A model generated the notes under the pieces. The model was not told where the DNA came from. It made no database searches and saw only the letters and a list, made by a program, of their open reading frames with translations. Source: Cellulosilyticum sp. (lineage in GTDB: Bacteria; Bacillota; Clostridia; Lachnospirales; Cellulosilyticaceae). From it: a stretch of 64,000 nt of DNA. The stretch spans positions 119,727 to 183,726 of the forward strand of contig SVDC01000001.1 in the NCBI GenBank assembly GCA_015058045.1. The letters are read 5' to 3'. How positions within the stretch are numbered: the stretch's first letter is position 1; each line of letters opens with the position of its first letter. A program made the position numbers and the translations under genes. This document shows, piece by piece, positions 8,765-17,801 of this stretch.

Positions 8765-9515
8765 TATAATTAAAGGTGGTCGAATTAGAAGTCAAAGTTA
8801 TCTAGATTTGTCACAACGCCTTATACAGCAAAGTGAAAATAAGTATGATATAGGGCAATATGAAGAAGAAGTAGCTGCTACTTCTGATGAGACAATAGAA
8901 TTAATACATAAAAGAGAGCAAGAATTAGCCTTAATCGAAGAAGAAATAGAGAAAAAGAGAAAAGATGCCGATAATAAAATAGAGAGCTTATTGTCTGAAG
9001 CTATAGCAAAAGGGCAAGCAATTGAAAAAGAGGCAAAAGAGAAAGAAAGCCTAATTCTTGCAGAAGCTTATCAAAAGCAAGCTGAAATTATTCAGCTTGC
9101 TTCTGAGGAAGCTAATCAGACTAGAAAAATGGCTGAAGATGAAAAAAGGGCTCTACTAGAATCAGTAGAGGGTGAAGTTGTAGAAACTATGATTTCACTT
9201 CTTCAACATATTATTAGTGAAGAACTTGAGCATAATGTAGAATGGCTTAGATTAGTCGTACGAAAAATGTTATTATCAGATCAAGTATCAGAAAAGTTTA
9301 AATTATATGTTTCAACTAATAATATGCAACGAATTGAAGAAGATCGATTAGCATTTATGGAAGGTCTATCTAAAATAGCTCATATTGAAAGTGATGAAAC
9401 CCTAAAGGATACAGCTTGCATCTTAGAAACAAGCCAGGGATGCATTGAATATGATGTGAGTAATGGTCTAGAGAAGATGATTACAGAGCTTAGGATATTA
9501 CAGGGAATATCATAG
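8748..9515 (+). CDS. fliH: Flagellar assembly protein FliH
   Basis: Regulator and stator-like partner of the export ATPase FliI. The protein has about 255 residues. The N-terminus has the Firmicutes motif SNIIKGG. A long charged, Glu/Lys/Gln-rich coiled coil covers about residues 45-140, and the FliH/YscL-type C-terminal domain follows at about 145-250. The start is uncertain. ATG 8748 lies 6 nt after GGAG; TTG 8757 lies 9 nt after AGGAG and is also credible. The gene overlaps fliG, which suggests translational coupling. Sequence conservation in this family is low, so the call rests partly on position before fliI. Confidence 0.88.
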   Translation: MRSLSNIIKGGRIRSQSYLDLSQRLIQQSENKYDIGQYEEEVAATSDETIELIHKREQELALIEEEIEKKRKDADNKIESLLSEAIAKGQAIEKEAKEKESLILAEAYQKQAEIIQLASEEANQTRKMAEDEKRALLESVEGEVVETMISLLQHIISEELEHNVEWLRLVVRKMLLSDQVSEKFKLYVSTNNMQRIEEDRLAFMEGLSKIAHIESDETLKDTACILETSQGCIEYDVSNGLEKMITELRILQGIS

Positions 9516-9524
9516 GGAGAAGTT

Positions 9525-10826
9525 ATGATTAATATAAAAAAATATGCTGAAGTTACAAAGAGTAATTTATGGACCTACACCGGTGAAGTCACCAGAGTTA
9601 TTGGGATGGGGATTGAGTCTAAAGGCCCAATGGCTAATATTGGTGATATCTGTGAGGTTGAAACAAGGGTCAATAAAGAGATTGTTACTGCAGAAGTTGT
9701 TGGTTTTAAAGATGGCCATTTAATGCTTATGCCGCTGGGATCATTAGAAGGAATTGGACCTGGTTGCAAGGTAAGAGCATATGGAGAAAAGCTTAGTATT
9801 AAAGTAGATGAGAGCCTTTTAGGAAAGGTTGTTAACTGGCGTGCTAGGCCTATAGATGGAATGCAGATTTATTGCAAAGATACCGTTCCAATTGAAAATG
9901 TGGCACCAAATCCAATGTCTAGAAAAAGGATTGATACACCACTTGAACTAGGTGTACGTGCCATTGATGGAATGCTTACTGTTGGTAAAGGACAGCGTAT
10001 AGGTATTTTTGCAGGAAGTGGTGTAGGTAAGAGTACACTGATGGGGATGGTTGCAAGAAATGCCCTTTCAGATATTAATATTATTGCTCTTATTGGAGAA
10101 CGTGGAAGAGAAGTAAAGGAATTTATTGAAAATGACTTAAAGCTAGAAGGTCTAAAACGTTCTATTGTAGTAGTCGCTACCTCTGATCAACCAGCACTTA
10201 TGAGATTAAAAGCTGCAAAAACAGCTACAGCACTTGCAGAATATTTTAGAGAACAAGGAAAAGATGTTCTACTTATGATGGATTCATTAACAAGGTTTTC
10301 AATGGCACAAAGAGAAATTGGACTGGCTATTGGGGAACCGCCTGTTTCTAGGGGTTATCCGCCATCTGTTTATGCGGAGCTACCAAAACTATTAGAGAGG
10401 GCTGGAAATTCTGATAAAGGAAGCATTACTGGAATGTATACAGTTTTAGTAGATGGAGATGACTTCAATGAACCTATTACAGATACAGCCAGGGGGATTT
10501 TAGATGGTCATATAGTATTATCTAGAAAATTAGCCCATAAAGGGCATTATCCAGCTATTGATGTATTGGCAAGTATATCCAGGGTAATGAGCAATATTGC
10601 CTCTAGTGAACATAAAAAGTTAGCTACAGAAATTAAGAAGCATATGGCAGTTTATAAGGAATCTGAGGATTTAATTAATGTAGGTGCCTATAACCGAGGA
10701 AGCAGTCAGGAAATTGATTTGGCTATTGATAAGATGCCTGCTATCAATGGTTTCTTATGTCAAACAGTTGGAGATAAAGTTGTTTTTGAAGAAACATTAA
10801 ATGAAATGCAACAAATTATAGGATAG
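9525..10826 (+). CDS. fliI: Flagellum-specific export ATPase FliI
   Basis: Hexameric ATPase of the flagellar type III export system, a homologue of the F1 beta subunit. The 433-residue length is normal. Walker A is GSGVGKS at residues 164-170. Walker B is LLMMDSLTRFSMAQRE. The family motif RGYPPSVYAELPKLLERAG follows. The N-terminal beta-barrel domain is at about 15-90. The ATG follows GGGAGAAG. It lies between fliH and fliJ, its usual partners. All catalytic motifs are intact. Confidence 0.97.
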   Translation: MINIKKYAEVTKSNLWTYTGEVTRVIGMGIESKGPMANIGDICEVETRVNKEIVTAEVVGFKDGHLMLMPLGSLEGIGPGCKVRAYGEKLSIKVDESLLGKVVNWRARPIDGMQIYCKDTVPIENVAPNPMSRKRIDTPLELGVRAIDGMLTVGKGQRIGIFAGSGVGKSTLMGMVARNALSDINIIALIGERGREVKEFIENDLKLEGLKRSIVVVATSDQPALMRLKAAKTATALAEYFREQGKDVLLMMDSLTRFSMAQREIGLAIGEPPVSRGYPPSVYAELPKLLERAGNSDKGSITGMYTVLVDGDDFNEPITDTARGILDGHIVLSRKLAHKGHYPAIDVLASISRVMSNIASSEHKKLATEIKKHMAVYKESEDLINVGAYNRGSSQEIDLAIDKMPAINGFLCQTVGDKVVFEETLNEMQQIIG

Positions 10827-10834
10827 GTGATAAA

Positions 10835-11278
10835 ATGTTTAAATTTACCCTAGAACCTGTTTTAGCATTAAAAGAAAAAATGGAAGAAAGTAAAAAAAGA
10901 GAGCTTGGCCTTGCAACTATGCACCAAGAAAAGGTGCATCAGGAAAAGTTAGTCCTCGAGAAAAAAAAAGAAGATGCTTTGAATCAAGTAAGAAAGCAAA
11001 ATAATCAGAGTATGGATATTTTAAGTATAAAAGCATTTAATCACTATAATAGTTATATGGATAGAGCTATAAAGACAAAGGGGCAACAGTTAGAAGAAGC
11101 AAAGCAGAAAGTAAGTGAAAAAAGAGAAGAACTCTTAGAAGCAGTTAAAGAGAGAAAAATTTTGGATAATCTTAAAACAATTTATAGAGAAAGCTTCGAA
11201 GAAGAAGAAAAAAGAGATGAACAACGTATTCTAGATGATATAGTAACTTATCGATTTGGAAATAGGGGAAAGGGGTGA
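10835..11278 (+). CDS. fliJ: Flagellar export chaperone FliJ
   Basis: A small coiled-coil protein that fits in the centre of the FliI ring and helps drive export. It has 147 residues, almost wholly Lys/Glu/Gln-rich helix, starting MFKFTLEPVLALKEKMEE as is usual for FliJ. It starts 8 bp after the fliI stop codon. The sequence is low in complexity, so the identification depends on the N-terminal motif and on position. Confidence 0.9.
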   Translation: MFKFTLEPVLALKEKMEESKKRELGLATMHQEKVHQEKLVLEKKKEDALNQVRKQNNQSMDILSIKAFNHYNSYMDRAIKTKGQQLEEAKQKVSEKREELLEAVKERKILDNLKTIYRESFEEEEKRDEQRILDDIVTYRFGNRGKG

Positions 11279-11286
11279 TGTGAAGT

Positions 11287-12003
11287 ATGAAAAAAGAAGA
11301 GAAAATAGGTAATGTAGAGGCATCTATGACACCTCCTTTAGTTCCTAGAAAACGTAAAAAGAAGAAATGGCCTATAGTTATTTTGTTTTTACTTATTATT
11401 GGGGGCGTTGTATTTTTCTTTAGACAGCCCATTTTAATGGGACTAAGTAAGGTACCAGTTATAGGGACTTTTATTCCTGTTCCTGATGAAAATACCAAAG
11501 AGGAATTATCTGAAGATGAATTAAGAGTAAAGGTTAATGTACAAGAACAAGAGATTGAGCAGTTAAATACTAAAATTGCAACATTAGAAGCTGCTAATCA
11601 AGCGCTTACAGAAAAAAATAAAAGTTTGGCTCAATATGAAACAATGTATACTGATTTTATAGAGCAAAAGGCAGCGTGGGATGAAGAGGTAGCAAGTACA
11701 GATCCTGAACTATTTATTGAGCAGTTTGAAACTGTTTATCCAGAAGTTGCAGAGCGCATCTATCAAGGTTTAAAAGGAGAAAAGATTTTATCTGATCAGC
11801 AGAAAAAGCTTTCAGCAACTATTGCTCAAATGGATGAAGATCAAGCGGCTGCTGCATTAGAACTATTAGTTTCTACAGATTCTGAGCTCGTTCAATCGAT
11901 ATTTGATGGAATGAATACAGATAGAAAAGCACTTATTTTAAGTGCTATGTCATCACAGAGTGCAGCCCAAGTCATTAAGTTAATTTCACCAGACAAATCT
12001 TAA
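11287..12003 (+). CDS. MotE/YlxF-type flagellar protein with MgtE-N-like domain
   Basis: A 238-residue protein. A basic cytoplasmic N-terminus (RKRKKKK at about 21-27) precedes one membrane span at about 28-46. An extracytoplasmic coiled coil follows at about 72-115, then a C-terminal domain that resembles the MgtE N-terminal superhelical domain (ATIAQMDEDQAAAALELL, then SAMSSQSAAQVIKLI). This is the architecture of YlxF/MotE in Firmicutes fla operons, always between fliJ and fliK, and thought to act in stator or motor assembly. The position here is canonical. Confidence 0.85.
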   Translation: MKKEEKIGNVEASMTPPLVPRKRKKKKWPIVILFLLIIGGVVFFFRQPILMGLSKVPVIGTFIPVPDENTKEELSEDELRVKVNVQEQEIEQLNTKIATLEAANQALTEKNKSLAQYETMYTDFIEQKAAWDEEVASTDPELFIEQFETVYPEVAERIYQGLKGEKILSDQQKKLSATIAQMDEDQAAAALELLVSTDSELVQSIFDGMNTDRKALILSAMSSQSAAQVIKLISPDKS

Positions 12004-12025
12004 AAATAGAAAGGGGGAATTACAG

Positions 12026-13396
12026 GTGAGTCAATCTAGTATTGCAAGTGCCTTATTAAATAGTATAGGGAGTACATCTCATGTAAGTCAAAAGATGGGA
12101 ACATCTCAGGTATTAAATACAACGAGAGCTAAAGAAACATTTGGTAAAAAGCTCTCTGAGGCAAAAGAAACTGCAAATAGTATAGAGTATAAAGATAAAG
12201 CAGTGAAAGAAGAAGCTGTAGAAAATGTACAAAAAGATTCTTATAAGCAAACAAAATCAACAGCTGAAAGTAAGGAAGTATCTGAGAAGAAGGAAGTAAC
12301 TGAAAGTAGTGGTACTTTAAAAGATGAAAAGCAAACAACCAAACTAGAAGCTAGCGATGAGAAAATAGAGGAAGTCCATCCGATAGAAATAGTAGATGAA
12401 AAGATTTTAGCGCTTATGAGCCAAATGCTTCAGATACCGATTGATGACATTCAAGTTCAACTGGAGAATATGGGGCTAGAAGCACAAGATTTATTATCAG
12501 AAGAAGGTTTTGGACAGTTTATTAATGAAATATTCGCTCAAGGCGATATGGAAGCTTTATTATCTGGTCAAGTAGATATTAAGAAGATTACTGCATTATT
12601 CAATGAGCTTACAGCAATTAAGGAAGAATTTGCAGAAGTACTTAATCAGGCAAACTTACAAGAGAGTCAGTTAAGTTTGCAAGAGACTGTTGAAGTACAA
12701 CAGTCTGTTAATGATAGTGATACTGTAAGTAATCCTAGTAATATCCAAATGACACAAGAAGTTGCAATTGATGAATTGGGATTAGAACAGTCAGTAGATC
12801 ATCGTTATAAAGGTCAAGAGACAGAAGAGAATAGTATAGGATTAGGTCTTGCTCAAGAAGCAGGTGAGCATGATAGTGAATTGGGTCTTACTGTACCTAT
12901 CCATAATTTTACAACAACTACATCTACTCAGACCTTTGAAACAGGAACTGGGATAGTCACTCAAACAACAGTTACCAAACAAGCTACTTCTGGTAAAGCA
13001 TTTATTGAACAAGTTGATTTCAAAGTATTAAGTCAGACAAAGGAACTAAATGTCACTCTTTCTCCTAAAGAATTAGGTAATATGAATATTAAAATCATCG
13101 AACAAAATGGTGTTATGGTTGCTGAAATTAAGGTAGAAAATGAAAAGGCAAAGGAATTCATATTAGCTGAGTTAGGAGAGCTAAAAAATAGTCTTGAAGC
13201 ACAAGGGCTTAATGTAGCTGATGTAAAAGTAGATATTAGGCAAGATAATCATCAAACTCAAATGGAGCAAGAGAAGCGAAAGTCAAGTAAGCGTATTCAA
13301 GAAATTCTTGCTAAGCATTTGGGGGAAGATGACTTAGAGGGAGAAGTTGAAAGCACACCTATTTTAAGCGAATCTGAAGTAGACTACATGGTATAA
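12026..13396 (+). CDS. fliK: Flagellar hook-length control protein FliK
   Basis: Secreted molecular ruler that sets hook length and switches export specificity. The protein has 456 residues. Residues 1-310 are a variable, Gln/Glu/Ser/Thr-rich secreted region. The conserved Flg_hook domain lies at about 325-415, with the motif LNVTLSPKELGNMNIKI. The tail is charged. The start is GTG, 8 nt after GGGGG. The gene lies between the MotE-type gene and flgD, the normal position. The N-terminal two thirds would be hard to recognise alone. Confidence 0.92.
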   Translation: MSQSSIASALLNSIGSTSHVSQKMGTSQVLNTTRAKETFGKKLSEAKETANSIEYKDKAVKEEAVENVQKDSYKQTKSTAESKEVSEKKEVTESSGTLKDEKQTTKLEASDEKIEEVHPIEIVDEKILALMSQMLQIPIDDIQVQLENMGLEAQDLLSEEGFGQFINEIFAQGDMEALLSGQVDIKKITALFNELTAIKEEFAEVLNQANLQESQLSLQETVEVQQSVNDSDTVSNPSNIQMTQEVAIDELGLEQSVDHRYKGQETEENSIGLGLAQEAGEHDSELGLTVPIHNFTTTTSTQTFETGTGIVTQTTVTKQATSGKAFIEQVDFKVLSQTKELNVTLSPKELGNMNIKIIEQNGVMVAEIKVENEKAKEFILAELGELKNSLEAQGLNVADVKVDIRQDNHQTQMEQEKRKSSKRIQEILAKHLGEDDLEGEVESTPILSESEVDYMV

Positions 13397-13409
13397 AGGA
13401 GGGAACATA

Positions 13410-14213
13410 ATGGCAAATACAATTAGTAATGGGGTTGTAGCTGCAGATAGTACATATCTATCAAATGATACAAGTAGTAAAAAAGAAACATCAAATGATA
13501 TGGGTAAAGATGCTTTTATACAATTACTTGTTACACAGATGAAATATCAAGATCCATTAAACCCAATGGATAATCAAGAGATGCTAGCTCAGCTTGCACA
13601 ATTTACAGCATTAGAACAAATGATGAATGTTGCGCATGCCAGCCAAAAGCAGTTAGCAAATGGTATGATTGGAAAATACGTTGAATATCTTTATAAAGAT
13701 AGTACAACAGGTAAGAGTTCCTATCAGATTGGAAAAGTGGATTATGTAAATATTAATGGAGATACACCAATACTAGGTATTGGAGATATTGAGGTAAGCA
13801 TAGAAGATGTTTATCAGGTATTGGATGGAAATAATATTCAAAGTAGTTCTTCTGCATTTGATGTAGTTGGAAAAACTGTTCAAGCTACAACAACAGAAAC
13901 ATCAGCCTCTGGTGAAAAGGTAAGTGTCGTTATTGAAGGCAAAGTAGAAGGTATTAAGATGGTGGATGGTAAACCACATGTTATTATTGGAACAGGCGAT
14001 TCACAAAAAGTTATTGCATATGATAATGTTCAAAGTATCGTTGAGAATACCAGTGTAACAGGTAGAGAAGTTACAGCTACAATTACAAATCCAGAGGGTA
14101 AAAAAGAAACCATAACAGGTACAGTAGATTATATTAAGATTACATCTGAAGGAACTTATCTAAATGTAAATGGTAACTTTATTAACTTTAATGATGTTGA
14201 AATTGTAAAATAA
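13410..14213 (+). CDS. flgD: Flagellar hook-capping protein FlgD, with repeated C-terminal domain
   Basis: Scaffold that caps the growing hook during FlgE polymerisation. The N-terminal FlgD domain is clear at about residues 30-80: KDAFIQLLVTQMKYQDPLNP, then AQLAQFTALEQMM. At 267 residues it is longer than many Firmicutes FlgD proteins. The rest looks like three tandem copies of one beta-rich, Tudor-like unit, at about 86-138, 152-212 and 216-266. Each begins G-K/R-x-V, has a central G-x-V-(D/E)-x-(I/V), and ends in a V/D-V segment. The ATG has a GGAGG site. It lies directly before flgE. Confidence 0.93.
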   Translation: MANTISNGVVAADSTYLSNDTSSKKETSNDMGKDAFIQLLVTQMKYQDPLNPMDNQEMLAQLAQFTALEQMMNVAHASQKQLANGMIGKYVEYLYKDSTTGKSSYQIGKVDYVNINGDTPILGIGDIEVSIEDVYQVLDGNNIQSSSSAFDVVGKTVQATTTETSASGEKVSVVIEGKVEGIKMVDGKPHVIIGTGDSQKVIAYDNVQSIVENTSVTGREVTATITNPEGKKETITGTVDYIKITSEGTYLNVNGNFINFNDVEIVK

Positions 14214-14244
14214 AAGGTTTATATAATTAGAGGAGGTAAGCATT

Positions 14245-15528
14245 ATGATGAGATCAATGTTCTCTGGTGTATCAGGGCTTAAAGTACATCAGACAAGAAT
14301 GGATGTTATTGGTAACAATATCGCTAATGTAAATACAGTAGGATATAAATCACAAAGAGTTACTTTTAGTGATGTTTTTTCACAAACTATTTCTGGGGCA
14401 ACTTCGGCTAGTGATGATACTGGAAGAGGTGGTATGAATGCTATGCAAGTTGGATTAGGTGTAAGTGTATCATCTATTGATATGCTCATGACACAAGGTG
14501 CAGCCCAACGTACTGATAATCCATTTGACTTAATGATTGATGGCGATGGCTTTATGGTAGTAGGAGATGCAGCAGGGCGTTACTTTACACGTGCAGGTGC
14601 ATTAAGGTTAGATGATTCAGGAAATTTAGTTATTCCAAATGGGATGAAAGTGCAAGGATGGCTTGCAGATGAAAAAGGTAATATTGAGGCCCAAGAAGTA
14701 CAAGATATTAACTTATTTGATCCAAAATATCAAGCCACTAATCCAACTGCAACAACTACAGCCCAAATTGCAGGGAATCTTTGTAGTACCAGTGCTTCAG
14801 AAGAAGTTTCTATTTCTTTTTATGATAGTTTAGGGAACTATTATAGCTTACCATTAAAACTTACTAGAGGGGCTACTACAGGTACAGGTGGTACAACAAG
14901 CACAAAATGGACATTATCAGCAGTAAAAGAAGCTGATACTAAATCATATATGAAAGATACAAAAGGTAATAAAATTGAAGTTACATTAACTGATGCAGAA
15001 TTGACGTTTGATCAAAATGGTAAATTGACATCACCTACAGATAAATCATTAACATTTGCACTTAATGGCGTAACAGGTGTAGCTGGTGGTGTGTTTAGTG
15101 ACATTAAAGTAGATATTTCGGGACTTACACAGTATGCAACAAGTTCTACAGCTACAGGTAAATCTACTAATGGTACTGCAGCAGGTACTTTATCTGGATA
15201 TGGTATTGGTAATGATGGTATTATCACTGCAACCTATACCAACGGGGATATTAGAAATATTGCACAAGTGGTATTAACAGAATTTGATAATCCAGCTGGT
15301 TTAGAGAAAGTAGGAGATAACCTCTATGCTGCCACAAGTAACTCTGGTGAATTTGATGGCATTGGCAAAGTAGGTGTTTATAGTACTGGTGTACTTGAAA
15401 TGTCAAATGTTGACCTTTCTGCTGAATTTACAGATATGATTGTAACACAAAGAGGTTTCCAAGCGAATTCAAGAATTATTACAGTATCTGATGAGATGCT
15501 TCAAGAGTTAACAAACTTAAAACGCTAA
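14245..15528 (+). CDS. flgE: Flagellar hook protein FlgE
   Basis: Main structural protein of the hook. The 427-residue length is in the normal range. The N-terminal rod/hook signature SGVSGLKVHQTRMDVIGNNI starts at about residue 7, and the C-terminal helix motif FTDMIVTQRGFQANSRII lies near 400-417. The middle is Thr/Gly/Ala-rich surface domain. The start is ATG 14245, 8 nt after AGGAGG, with ATG 14248 as an alternative. FlgF/FlgG-type distal rod genes are not in this operon and must be elsewhere. Confidence 0.95.
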   Translation: MMRSMFSGVSGLKVHQTRMDVIGNNIANVNTVGYKSQRVTFSDVFSQTISGATSASDDTGRGGMNAMQVGLGVSVSSIDMLMTQGAAQRTDNPFDLMIDGDGFMVVGDAAGRYFTRAGALRLDDSGNLVIPNGMKVQGWLADEKGNIEAQEVQDINLFDPKYQATNPTATTTAQIAGNLCSTSASEEVSISFYDSLGNYYSLPLKLTRGATTGTGGTTSTKWTLSAVKEADTKSYMKDTKGNKIEVTLTDAELTFDQNGKLTSPTDKSLTFALNGVTGVAGGVFSDIKVDISGLTQYATSSTATGKSTNGTAAGTLSGYGIGNDGIITATYTNGDIRNIAQVVLTEFDNPAGLEKVGDNLYAATSNSGEFDGIGKVGVYSTGVLEMSNVDLSAEFTDMIVTQRGFQANSRIITVSDEMLQELTNLKR

Positions 15529-15545
15529 TAGTTAGGTGATGAGAT

Positions 15546-15746
15546 ATGGTAATGCTTACAAAGCTTAATAATCAAATATTTACTGTAAATTGTGATTTGA
15601 TCGAAACCCTTGAACAAACTCCAGATACAGTTATCGTTATGACCACTGGCAATAAATATGTTGTTAAGGAAACACCAGAAGAAATTTTGAAAAAAATTAT
15701 AGACTTTAAAAGAAAAATAAATACTATAGAAAATAGAGAGGGGTGA
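15546..15746 (+). CDS. flbD: FlbD/SwrD family flagellar protein
   Basis: A 66-residue protein of the FlbD family, small cytoplasmic proteins that sit next to flgE in Firmicutes and spirochaetes. In Bacillus the homologue SwrD raises motor torque. The motif MLTKLNNQIFTVNCDLIETL, then DTVIVMTTGNKYVVKE and a final KIIDFKR helix, is characteristic. The ATG at 15546 follows AGGTGA; ATG 15552 is an in-frame alternative. It lies directly upstream of motA, in keeping with a role in stator function. Confidence 0.88.
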   Translation: MVMLTKLNNQIFTVNCDLIETLEQTPDTVIVMTTGNKYVVKETPEEILKKIIDFKRKINTIENREG

Positions 15747-15751
15747 TAGAA

Positions 15752-16534
15752 GTGGATATTTCTACTGTGTTAGGATTTGTAGTTGGTATTGCGTGTGTTA
15801 TAATATCTTTGTTTTCCAGTGGAGGAACATTAGGTGATTTCTATGACCCAACATCTGTATTTTGTGTAATTGGAGGTACATTTGCATCTTTACTCATTGC
15901 TTATCCTATGCCTAAATTTTTAGAGGGGATAAAAACAATCAAATATGCCTTTAAGAAGCAAGAACTTGACCCAACAGATATTATTAAAAAGATTAATGAT
16001 TTAGCATTATCTGCCAGAAAAGAAGGATTACTTGCTCTTGAAGAAATTGCACAAAGTATGGATGATCCATTTTTACAAAAAGGTGTTTTACTAATTGTAG
16101 ATGGTACAGATGCTGAGCTTCTTAGAAGCATTCTAGAAACTGAGATTGCCTTTGTTGAAAATCGTCACAAAGACAATCAGAAAGTTTGGGAAACCATGGC
16201 AGATCTTGGGCCAGCTTGGGGGATGATTGGTACACTCATTGGTCTTATCGTTATGTTAGGGGCCTTAAATGATCCATCTACATTAGGACCTAAGATGGCT
16301 GTAGCATTGGTTACAACTTTCTATGGTTCAATTATTGCAAACTTCATAGCAACTCCGATTGCTAATAAACTTAAATTAAATAGTAATGATGAAATTTTAC
16401 ATAAACAAGTTATGGTAGAAGGGTTATTATCTATTCAGGCTGGTGAAAACCCAAGAGTTATTGAAGAAAAACTCAAAGCCTTCTTAGCGCCAGGTATTAG
16501 AAGAACATTTGATAATCAAAACAAAGATGAATAG
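15752..16534 (+). CDS. motA: Flagellar motor stator protein MotA
   Basis: Proton (or sodium) channel subunit of the stator. The form starting at GTG 15752 has 260 residues and four membrane segments: about 3-25 and 34-55, then 150-170 and 180-205. The typical motifs ALNDPSTLGPKMAVALVTTF and GPAWGMIGTLIGLIVMLGAL are present. The cytoplasmic loop between TM2 and TM3 carries the charged residues that contact FliG. I chose GTG 15752 because GAGAGGGG lies 8 nt upstream; GTG 15743 overlaps that site. motAB within the fla operon is a common clostridial arrangement. Confidence 0.95.
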   Translation: MDISTVLGFVVGIACVIISLFSSGGTLGDFYDPTSVFCVIGGTFASLLIAYPMPKFLEGIKTIKYAFKKQELDPTDIIKKINDLALSARKEGLLALEEIAQSMDDPFLQKGVLLIVDGTDAELLRSILETEIAFVENRHKDNQKVWETMADLGPAWGMIGTLIGLIVMLGALNDPSTLGPKMAVALVTTFYGSIIANFIATPIANKLKLNSNDEILHKQVMVEGLLSIQAGENPRVIEEKLKAFLAPGIRRTFDNQNKDE

Positions 16535-16545
16535 GTGGTGAGGGC

Positions 16546-17295
16546 GTGAAGAAAAGAGAAGATGAACCTAAAAAAGGTGCCCCTGCTTATATGAACACCT
16601 ATGGTGACATGATGACTTTAGTACTATGCTTCTTTGTACTGTTGTTTTCTATGTCGACTGTAGATGCAGAGAAATTCCAACAGCTAGTCAGTTCCTTTCA
16701 TGCACAAGTGAGTATTTTTGATGGTGGACAAACGATTAATAATACATCAACAGTGATGCAAAATGGAATGTCTCAAATGCCAATAAAAGAAACAACTTTT
16801 AGCATACAAAATACACTACAAATAGAAGAAACTTTAGCAGAGACTGAGGAGGATCTAAGTCAATATGTAGAGGCAGAATCTATAGAAGAAAGTGTAGCAG
16901 TTGAAAGAAGAGGCAATGAGGTTGTTATTGGATTTCAAGATGGTATTTTATTTGATTCAGGTAAAGCACAAATTAAAGCAGGAGCAATACCAACACTGAG
17001 TACAATAGGAGAACGCTTAAAGCAGTATATAGATCAAGGTTATACACTTCGTATAGAAGGACATACAGATAATATGCCTATTTCAAATACGCAGTTTCCA
17101 AGCAACTGGGAGCTATCAAGTGCGAGAGCAATCGCGGTTATGCGTTTTTATTTAGAGGAAATGAATTTTGATATCTCTAAGGTATCCTGCTTAGGATGGG
17201 CAGAGTATCATCCTATTGCAAGTAATGATACATCAGAGGGTCGTGCAATGAATCGGCGCGTTGAAATTAAACTAAGCTTACCAGTTACAGAATAA
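16546..17295 (+). CDS. motB: Flagellar motor stator protein MotB
   Basis: Peptidoglycan-anchored stator subunit. The protein has 249 residues. One membrane span lies at about 23-42 with the ion-carrying aspartate D21 in TYGDMMTLVLCFFVLL. A plug/linker region follows, then a C-terminal OmpA-type peptidoglycan-binding domain at about 125-245 with the motif LRIEGHTDNMPI and NWELSSARA. The start is GTG 16546 after a GGTGGTGAGGG site. It follows motA by 11 bp. Confidence 0.95.
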   Translation: MKKREDEPKKGAPAYMNTYGDMMTLVLCFFVLLFSMSTVDAEKFQQLVSSFHAQVSIFDGGQTINNTSTVMQNGMSQMPIKETTFSIQNTLQIEETLAETEEDLSQYVEAESIEESVAVERRGNEVVIGFQDGILFDSGKAQIKAGAIPTLSTIGERLKQYIDQGYTLRIEGHTDNMPISNTQFPSNWELSSARAIAVMRFYLEEMNFDISKVSCLGWAEYHPIASNDTSEGRAMNRRVEIKLSLPVTE

Positions 17296-17307
17296 GGGGG
17301 GAGAGAG

Positions 17308-17778
17308 TTGGAAAGTAAATTTAAGGTATTTGTTATTATAGCCATTGTAGTGCTTGCACTTGCAATGGGAACGAGTACATTCTTAGTATTACGTGTACTG
17401 AATAATACACAGGCTGAAGTTGCTACAACAGGTAATGGAGCTGCAATAGAATTAAAGTCTATTGCATTAGGAGATGCTATTCTTACGAATATCACTAATG
17501 ATAATGGAAGTGTACAACATTTTGCAAAAGTTAAAGTTTCAATTGGTGTAGACGGTTCTGATGAGAAGATTTTCACGGAACTAAGTGCTGAGATTGAGGC
17601 AAAAGCTGCAAGTATTCGTAGTGAACTGATTGCTACCATAGGGGAGCAAACTTATTCTATGCTAAGCGCAGGAAATGGCAAAGAAAAGTTAGCAGATGAA
17701 ATCATTACAAGATTAAATACATTATTAGATACAGAGTTAATCTATGAAGTTTATTATGAAGAATACTTTATTCAATAA
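17308..17778 (+). CDS. fliL: Flagellar basal body-associated protein FliL
   Basis: Single-pass membrane protein that surrounds and supports the stator. The protein has 156 residues. The span lies at about 6-27 (VFVIIAIVVLALAMGTSTF). The extracytoplasmic FliL domain contains HFAKVKVSIGVD and the C-terminal VYYEEYFIQ, a common FliL ending. The start is TTG 17308, 5-6 nt after a G-rich site. It follows motB by 12 bp and precedes fliM. Confidence 0.92.
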   Translation: MESKFKVFVIIAIVVLALAMGTSTFLVLRVLNNTQAEVATTGNGAAIELKSIALGDAILTNITNDNGSVQHFAKVKVSIGVDGSDEKIFTELSAEIEAKAASIRSELIATIGEQTYSMLSAGNGKEKLADEIITRLNTLLDTELIYEVYYEEYFIQ

Positions 17779-17801
17779 AGAGAAAAAGGAGGTGACACTG
17801 G

